This document shows, piece by piece, positions 5,548 to 8,734 of a stretch of 8,734 nt of DNA. Numbering within the stretch: position 1 is the first letter of the stretch; every line of letters starts with the position of its first letter. Under the pieces are notes generated by a model. That model worked only from the letters and a program-made list of their open reading frames with translations, was not told the DNA's origin and made no database searches. A program made the translations under genes and the position numbers. The stretch spans positions 1 through 8,734 of the forward strand of contig JAGCPM010000038.1 of the NCBI GenBank assembly GCA_017965685.1, given 5' to 3'. This stretch comes from Kiritimatiellia bacterium (GTDB lineage: Bacteria; Verrucomicrobiota; Kiritimatiellia; RFP12; UBA1067).

Positions 5548-6860
5548 AGCGATTTGGCGGCCCTTTCCAGACGCTCGAGCGTCTTTTCCCTGCCGAGGAG
5601 CTGAAGCATCTCGAAAAGGCCGATTCCCTCTCCGCGGCCGGAAACGGCAACGCGTATCGGATGCACCCAAGGCCCCATGCCGTTGCCTTGCGAAAGACCC
5701 TTGACGAGCTCCTCCAGCGGTGCGGCGCTCCAGTCTTCCACCTTGCCGAAGCGCGCCGCCAGGTCTTCGAGGATTTCCTTCACGCCAGGCTTCTTCAGAC
5801 GCTTCTCTACGGCCTTTTCGTCTACGGGATAGTCGTCCGTGAAGAGATAGCGGACCCCTTCTTTTATATCTCCCATCATCTTCGTTCGGACCTGGAGCTG
5901 AGCGGCCAGATAGTTCCACCAATCCCCGTCACGCTTCGGGAGTGGCGAAACGACCATTGCCGCCTGACGCTTCACTTCCTCTACGAACTTCTCCTGCGGT
6001 ATCTTCTTTATGTACTCGCCGTTCATCCAGAGGAGCTTCTTGATGTCGAACTTCGCGGCCGTGACATGCACCTTCGCGAGGTCGAAGAGTCCGACCATCT
6101 CGTCTCTGGAAAGAATCTCGCGCTCGTCGCCGGGATTCCACCCCAGAAGGAGAAGGTAGTTGAAAAGCGCCTCGGGAAGATAGCCCGATTCCCTGAACTC
6201 GCCCACGAATGCCGCACCATCGCGTTTCGAGTATGGCTTGCCCTGCTGGTTGACGATCATCGAAAGATGCGCGTATTTCGGAACCTCCGCGCCGAGAGCC
6301 TTGAAGATGCAGATGTGCTTGAAAGTGTTCTCTACGTGGTCGTCGCCACGTATGATGTGCGTGATTCTCTGGTCAATGTCGTCCACCACGTTCGCGATAT
6401 GGAAAATGGGCGAGCCGTCCGAGCGCACGATTGCAAAGTCCGGGATGTCCTCTGCCTTCTTCGACATGCGGCCCTTTACGATGTCGTCGAACTCTATCAC
6501 GCCCTCCTTTGGCATTTTAAACATCGTGACGATGCCGGTCTTGCCTTCGCGCGAAGTCTTCTCCACCTTGTACGCATGGCCGCTCGCAAGCAGCCGGTCC
6601 ACGACTTCGAGGTGGCGCTTGACGTTCTTCGTCTGGTAGAAGACTTCCTCGTCCCAGTCGAGTCCGAGCCATTCCATCGCCTCCATGAGAACCCGTATGG
6701 CCTCGGGCGTGGAACGCTCGAGATCGGTATCTTCGACTCTTAGGATGAACTTGCCGCCCGTATGCCTCGCGTACAGCCAATTGTATATGGCCGCGCGGAT
6801 GTTGCCTATGTGCACCTTGCCCGTCGGAGAAGGCGCGAATCTAACTCTTGTGTCTGTCAT
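5544..6860 (-). CDS. gltX: Glutamyl-tRNA synthetase, zinc-free form
   Basis: With the ATG at 6860 the protein has 438 residues. It is a class I synthetase that charges tRNA with glutamate. Landmarks are RFAPSPTG (7-14) followed by the HIGH-equivalent HIGN (17-20), LRVEDTD (40-46), HIIRGDDH (168-175), the KMSKS-equivalent YSKRD (210-214), KLLWMNGEYI (275-284), and the C-terminal GLFEMLQLLG. The E. coli-type zinc cysteines are absent; the region after HAYKVEK has none. The size is slightly below the usual 460-490. An ATG at 6878 is in frame and would add six residues, but neither start has a Shine-Dalgarno and conservation begins right after the second. Whether the enzyme also charges tRNA-Gln cannot be told. 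The stop overlaps the methyltransferase GTG. Confidence 0.95.
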   Translation of the reverse strand: MTDTRVRFAPSPTGKVHIGNIRAAIYNWLYARHTGGKFILRVEDTDLERSTPEAIRVLMEAMEWLGLDWDEEVFYQTKNVKRHLEVVDRLLASGHAYKVEKTSREGKTGIVTMFKMPKEGVIEFDDIVKGRMSKKAEDIPDFAIVRSDGSPIFHIANVVDDIDQRITHIIRGDDHVENTFKHICIFKALGAEVPKYAHLSMIVNQQGKPYSKRDGAAFVGEFRESGYLPEALFNYLLLLGWNPGDEREILSRDEMVGLFDLAKVHVTAAKFDIKKLLWMNGEYIKKIPQEKFVEEVKRQAAMVVSPLPKRDGDWWNYLAAQLQVRTKMMGDIKEGVRYLFTDDYPVDEKAVEKRLKKPGVKEILEDLAARFGKVEDWSAAPLEELVKGLSQGNGMGPWVHPIRVAVSGRGEGIGLFEMLQLLGREKTLERLERAAKSL

Positions 6861-6868
6861 ATTGTTGG

Positions 6869-6898
6869 AGTATATCATATTTGCGCGTCATGTAACAA
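6869..6898 (-). promoter_or_regulatory. Possible promoter for a leaderless gltX transcript
   Basis: On the minus strand, TATACT at 6874-6869 matches the -10 consensus at five of six positions. TTGTTA at 6898-6893 matches the -35 at four of six, with an 18-base spacer. The -10 ends eight bases before the gltX ATG at 6860, so a transcript would begin within a few bases of the start codon. No Shine-Dalgarno is visible before either candidate ATG, which fits. The element overlaps the end of the prepilin peptidase gene, and short A/T-rich matches occur by chance, so confidence is low. Confidence 0.35.
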
Positions 6899-7754
6899 GC
6901 CTAATATATGCGCGAACTATTTCTGGACCGCGGAACATCCAGAGAAGACACGCCGCGCAGATGTACGGCCCGAATGGAATAGCCACGAACCGCCCGAGTT
7001 TCGCCTTGGAAAGTGCGATCATTCCAAGCCCGACGATGGAGCCGAACACGGACGAGAATATCAGGACGAATATCGTCGCAACCGGTCCGAAGATCGCGCC
7101 TATCGCGCCCAGCAGAAAAACATCGCCCATCCCCATCGCTTCGCGACGGAATGCCTTGGTGCCGAGAAACCGGACAAGCCACAGGATACCGAAGCCGCAC
7201 GCAAGCCCGGAAAGCGACCATGCGATCGGCATGTACATCCTTGGGTTTGCGAAGTCGGGATGGAAATTGCCGAAGCTGAAAGTGAAAAGCAACCAATAGA
7301 CGACGCCCAGGACCATTCCGCCAACAGTGACGAAATCGGGCAGCAGCTGGTGGTCGAAGTCGATGAACGAACCGGCGATCATGAGCGAAATCCATATCCA
7401 CCAGACAAGCAAGACTGCGAACCGCCCCACATACAGCTCTTTCATTCCCATGACGTGGATGAACGCCGCCAGAAAGAGAATTCCTCCAAGAAGTTCGACA
7501 AGCACATATCGCGGCGATATGCGCATCTTGCAGCTGGCGCATCGTCCGCGCAAGAGAATCCACGAAAGTATCGGTATGTTCTGCCACCACTTGATCTGCG
7601 CGCCGCATCCCGGGCAGTGCGAAGGCGGGCTGACGATCGACTCCCCTTTCGGCACCCTGTATATAACAACGTTGAGGAACGACGCCACGCATGCGCCCAG
7701 CATGAATGCGAACGCCTCGTAAATGTGGTAGAGCGATGCTGGCATTGCCGTCAT
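6888..7754 (-). CDS. pilD: Prepilin peptidase / N-methyltransferase (type IV pilus or type II secretion)
   Basis: A 288-residue polytopic inner-membrane protein. The N-terminal methyltransferase part has two CxxC pairs (C47/C50 and C72/C75) within the usual pattern [23 protein letters not shown] and RYVLVE. The aspartic peptidase part has both catalytic aspartates: D132 in [11 protein letters not shown] and D211 in GMGDVFLLG. It cleaves the leader of type IV prepilins or pseudopilins after the glycine and methylates the new N-terminus. Both activities should be intact. The ATG overlaps the apt stop (ATGA, four bases), giving coupled translation; an ATG three codons later (7745) is possible. 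No pilin, ATPase or secretin gene is in the window, so whether it serves pili or secretion is open. Confidence 0.95.
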   Translation of the reverse strand: MTAMPASLYHIYEAFAFMLGACVASFLNVVIYRVPKGESIVSPPSHCPGCGAQIKWWQNIPILSWILLRGRCASCKMRISPRYVLVELLGGILFLAAFIHVMGMKELYVGRFAVLLVWWIWISLMIAGSFIDFDHQLLPDFVTVGGMVLGVVYWLLFTFSFGNFHPDFANPRMYMPIAWSLSGLACGFGILWLVRFLGTKAFRREAMGMGDVFLLGAIGAIFGPVATIFVLIFSSVFGSIVGLGMIALSKAKLGRFVAIPFGPYICAACLLWMFRGPEIVRAYIRLVT

Positions 7755-8281
7755 TTCCCGTCGTACCGGACTATGGACTTCACGTCGTATCCCGCAAGCG
7801 CTCCCTTGCGCGCTTCGAAGCCGGCGAGCTCAAGCACGAAGGCCATCCCGGCGACCTTGCCGCCTTCGCGCTCGACGAGACGCGCCGCTGCAGCAGCCGT
7901 TCCGCCGGTCGCGAGAAGATCATCCACCACAAGAACCCTTTCGCCGGGCTTCACCGCATCCATTTGGATGTGCACGGTAGATGTGCCGTATTCGAGAGTG
8001 TAGGATTCCGAAATCGTCTCGCGCGGCAGTTTGCCGGGCTTGCGGATCGCGATGAAGGAAACTCCCAGCCTGTCGGCTAGCGGTGCCCCGAATATGAAGC
8101 CGCGCGCTTCGATGGCGGCGACCTTGTCTATCGACATTCCCTTCACCGCCTCTTCGAGAGAGTCTATGGAAAGCCTGAATCCTTCCGCGTCCGCGAGAAT
8201 GCCCGTGATGTCGCGGAAGATTATTCCGGGCTTTGGATAGTCCTTTACGTCAATCACGTAGTCTGCTACGCTTTTCGCCAT
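7751..8281 (-). CDS. apt: Adenine phosphoribosyltransferase
   Basis: A complete 176-residue protein of the usual family length. It converts adenine and PRPP to AMP and pyrophosphate in purine salvage, in the cytoplasm. Landmarks are [13 protein letters not shown] (14-26), EARGFIFG (58-65), the flexible-loop region RKPGKLP (80-86), SYTLEYG (93-99), and the PRPP-binding [13 protein letters not shown] (116-128). The start is supported by GGAGG at 8290-8294, eight bases upstream, lying within the 13-base gap after gpsA. Its stop overlaps the prepilin peptidase start. Confidence 0.97.
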   Translation of the reverse strand: MAKSVADYVIDVKDYPKPGIIFRDITGILADAEGFRLSIDSLEEAVKGMSIDKVAAIEARGFIFGAPLADRLGVSFIAIRKPGKLPRETISESYTLEYGTSTVHIQMDAVKPGERVLVVDDLLATGGTAAAAARLVEREGGKVAGMAFVLELAGFEARKGALAGYDVKSIVRYDGK

Positions 8282-8294
8282 GCCTCACCCCTCC

Positions 8295-8734
8295 CTATTC
8301 GCTTTTTAGTTCGCGCTCCATCATTGCCTTCGCCGCGTCGCGAATGTCGTAGTTCCCGTAGCAGAGATTGTAGACGAGTTCGCAAATCGGCATCTCCACT
8401 CCGAGCTTCGCAGAGAGATTGTGGACGACGCGCGAGTTCCACACGCCTTCCGCGACCATCTGCATGGATGCGAGGATCTCCGCTATCTTCTCGCCCTTTC
8501 CGAGGCGTTCGCCGACAGAGTGGTTTCGCGAGTGGCGTGAAGTGCATGTGACGATAAGGTCGCCGACTCCAGCAAGACCGCTCATCGTCTCGGGCGTTCC
8601 GCCGTACGCAAGGACGAAGCGCTTCATCTCCGCAAGGCCGCGCGTTATGAGAGCTGCACGGGTGTTGTCGCCGAAGTCCAGTCCGTCCGAACAGCCTACC
8701 GCGATGGCGATCACGTTCTTCACCGCGCCGCCGA
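8295..8734 (-). CDS. gpsA: NAD(P)-dependent glycerol-3-phosphate dehydrogenase, C-terminal part (cut by window edge)
   Basis: The last 145 codons and stop are present; about 190 N-terminal residues, including the NAD-binding fold, lie beyond the right edge. The fragment opens with GGAVKNVIAIAVG, which holds the conserved catalytic lysine. It continues with FGDNTRAALITRGL, SGLAGVGDLIVTCTS, SRNHSVGERLGKG, MVAEGVWNS and GVEMPICE, and ends ERELKSE; these are hallmark GpsA segments. The enzyme makes sn-glycerol 3-phosphate from dihydroxyacetone phosphate for phospholipid synthesis. It is the most upstream gene seen in the operon, so the operon promoter is probably outside the window. Confidence 0.96.
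   Translation of the reverse strand, partial: GGAVKNVIAIAVGCSDGLDFGDNTRAALITRGLAEMKRFVLAYGGTPETMSGLAGVGDLIVTCTSRHSRNHSVGERLGKGEKIAEILASMQMVAEGVWNSRVVHNLSAKLGVEMPICELVYNLCYGNYDIRDAAKAMMERELKSE

Noticed and set aside
5548..5922. Upstream extension of the methyltransferase frame by 125 codons
   Set aside because: The extension lies wholly within gltX in another frame and is Arg/Gly-rich without motifs. The GTG overlapping the gltX stop gives the expected family start.
5412..6743. Long plus-strand open frame (443 codons) opposite gltX and the methyltransferase
   Set aside because: It lies antisense to clear conserved genes, its translation has no recognisable motif and is rich in Arg, His and Leu as expected from reversed GC-rich codons, and no ribosome site supports it.
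6762..8003. Long plus-strand open frame (413 codons) opposite the prepilin peptidase and apt
   Set aside because: It is antisense to two well-supported genes, has low-complexity composition and no domain; a shadow of third-position GC bias.

Overview
The window is a compact run of 13 genes, all on the minus strand, so transcription runs from high to low coordinates. Both ends are cut: a glycerol-3-phosphate dehydrogenase lacks its N-terminal half at the right edge, and an O-acetylhomoserine sulfhydrylase keeps only its first 52 codons at the left edge. No stretch over 300 bases lacks a gene; the longest gap is 102 bases. I see no rRNA, tRNA, CRISPR array, insertion sequence or phage gene.

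The reverse-domain rubrerythrin and short rubredoxin point to an anaerobe. The prepilin peptidase (type IV pili or type II secretion) points to a diderm. Base composition is moderately GC-rich. The zinc-free glutamyl-tRNA synthetase and the gene mix would fit an anaerobic PVC-type bacterium (Kiritimatiellota or Lentisphaerota), but that placement is a low-confidence inference.

Right block (about 8734 to 963): gpsA, apt, prepilin peptidase, gltX, an RsmC/RlmG-like methyltransferase, a small M50 site-2-type protease, a family 2 glycosyltransferase, thioredoxin, a PP-loop tRNA-thiolase-like protein, and a secreted cysteine-containing protein of no family I recognise. Gaps are 27 bases or less, and several junctions are stop/start overlaps (ATGA at apt/prepilin peptidase, GTGA at gltX/methyltransferase, a 10-base overlap at glycosyltransferase/thioredoxin). 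This looks like one or two long transcripts of mostly housekeeping functions. A possible second promoter lies just upstream of gltX, and that transcript would be nearly leaderless.

Left block (about 933 to 1): a clear promoter, with an extended -10 and a palindrome in its spacer, drives rubrerythrin, rubredoxin and the sulfhydrylase. The first two form a peroxide-reduction and electron-transfer pair; the third assimilates sulfide into homocysteine.

The window is mostly conventional. The items most worth a second look are the palindrome in the rubrerythrin promoter, the thioredoxin coupled to the PP-loop thiolase, the unassigned secreted protein, the possible leaderless gltX start, and an asparagine replacing the usual acidic SAM-ribose ligand in the methyltransferase.
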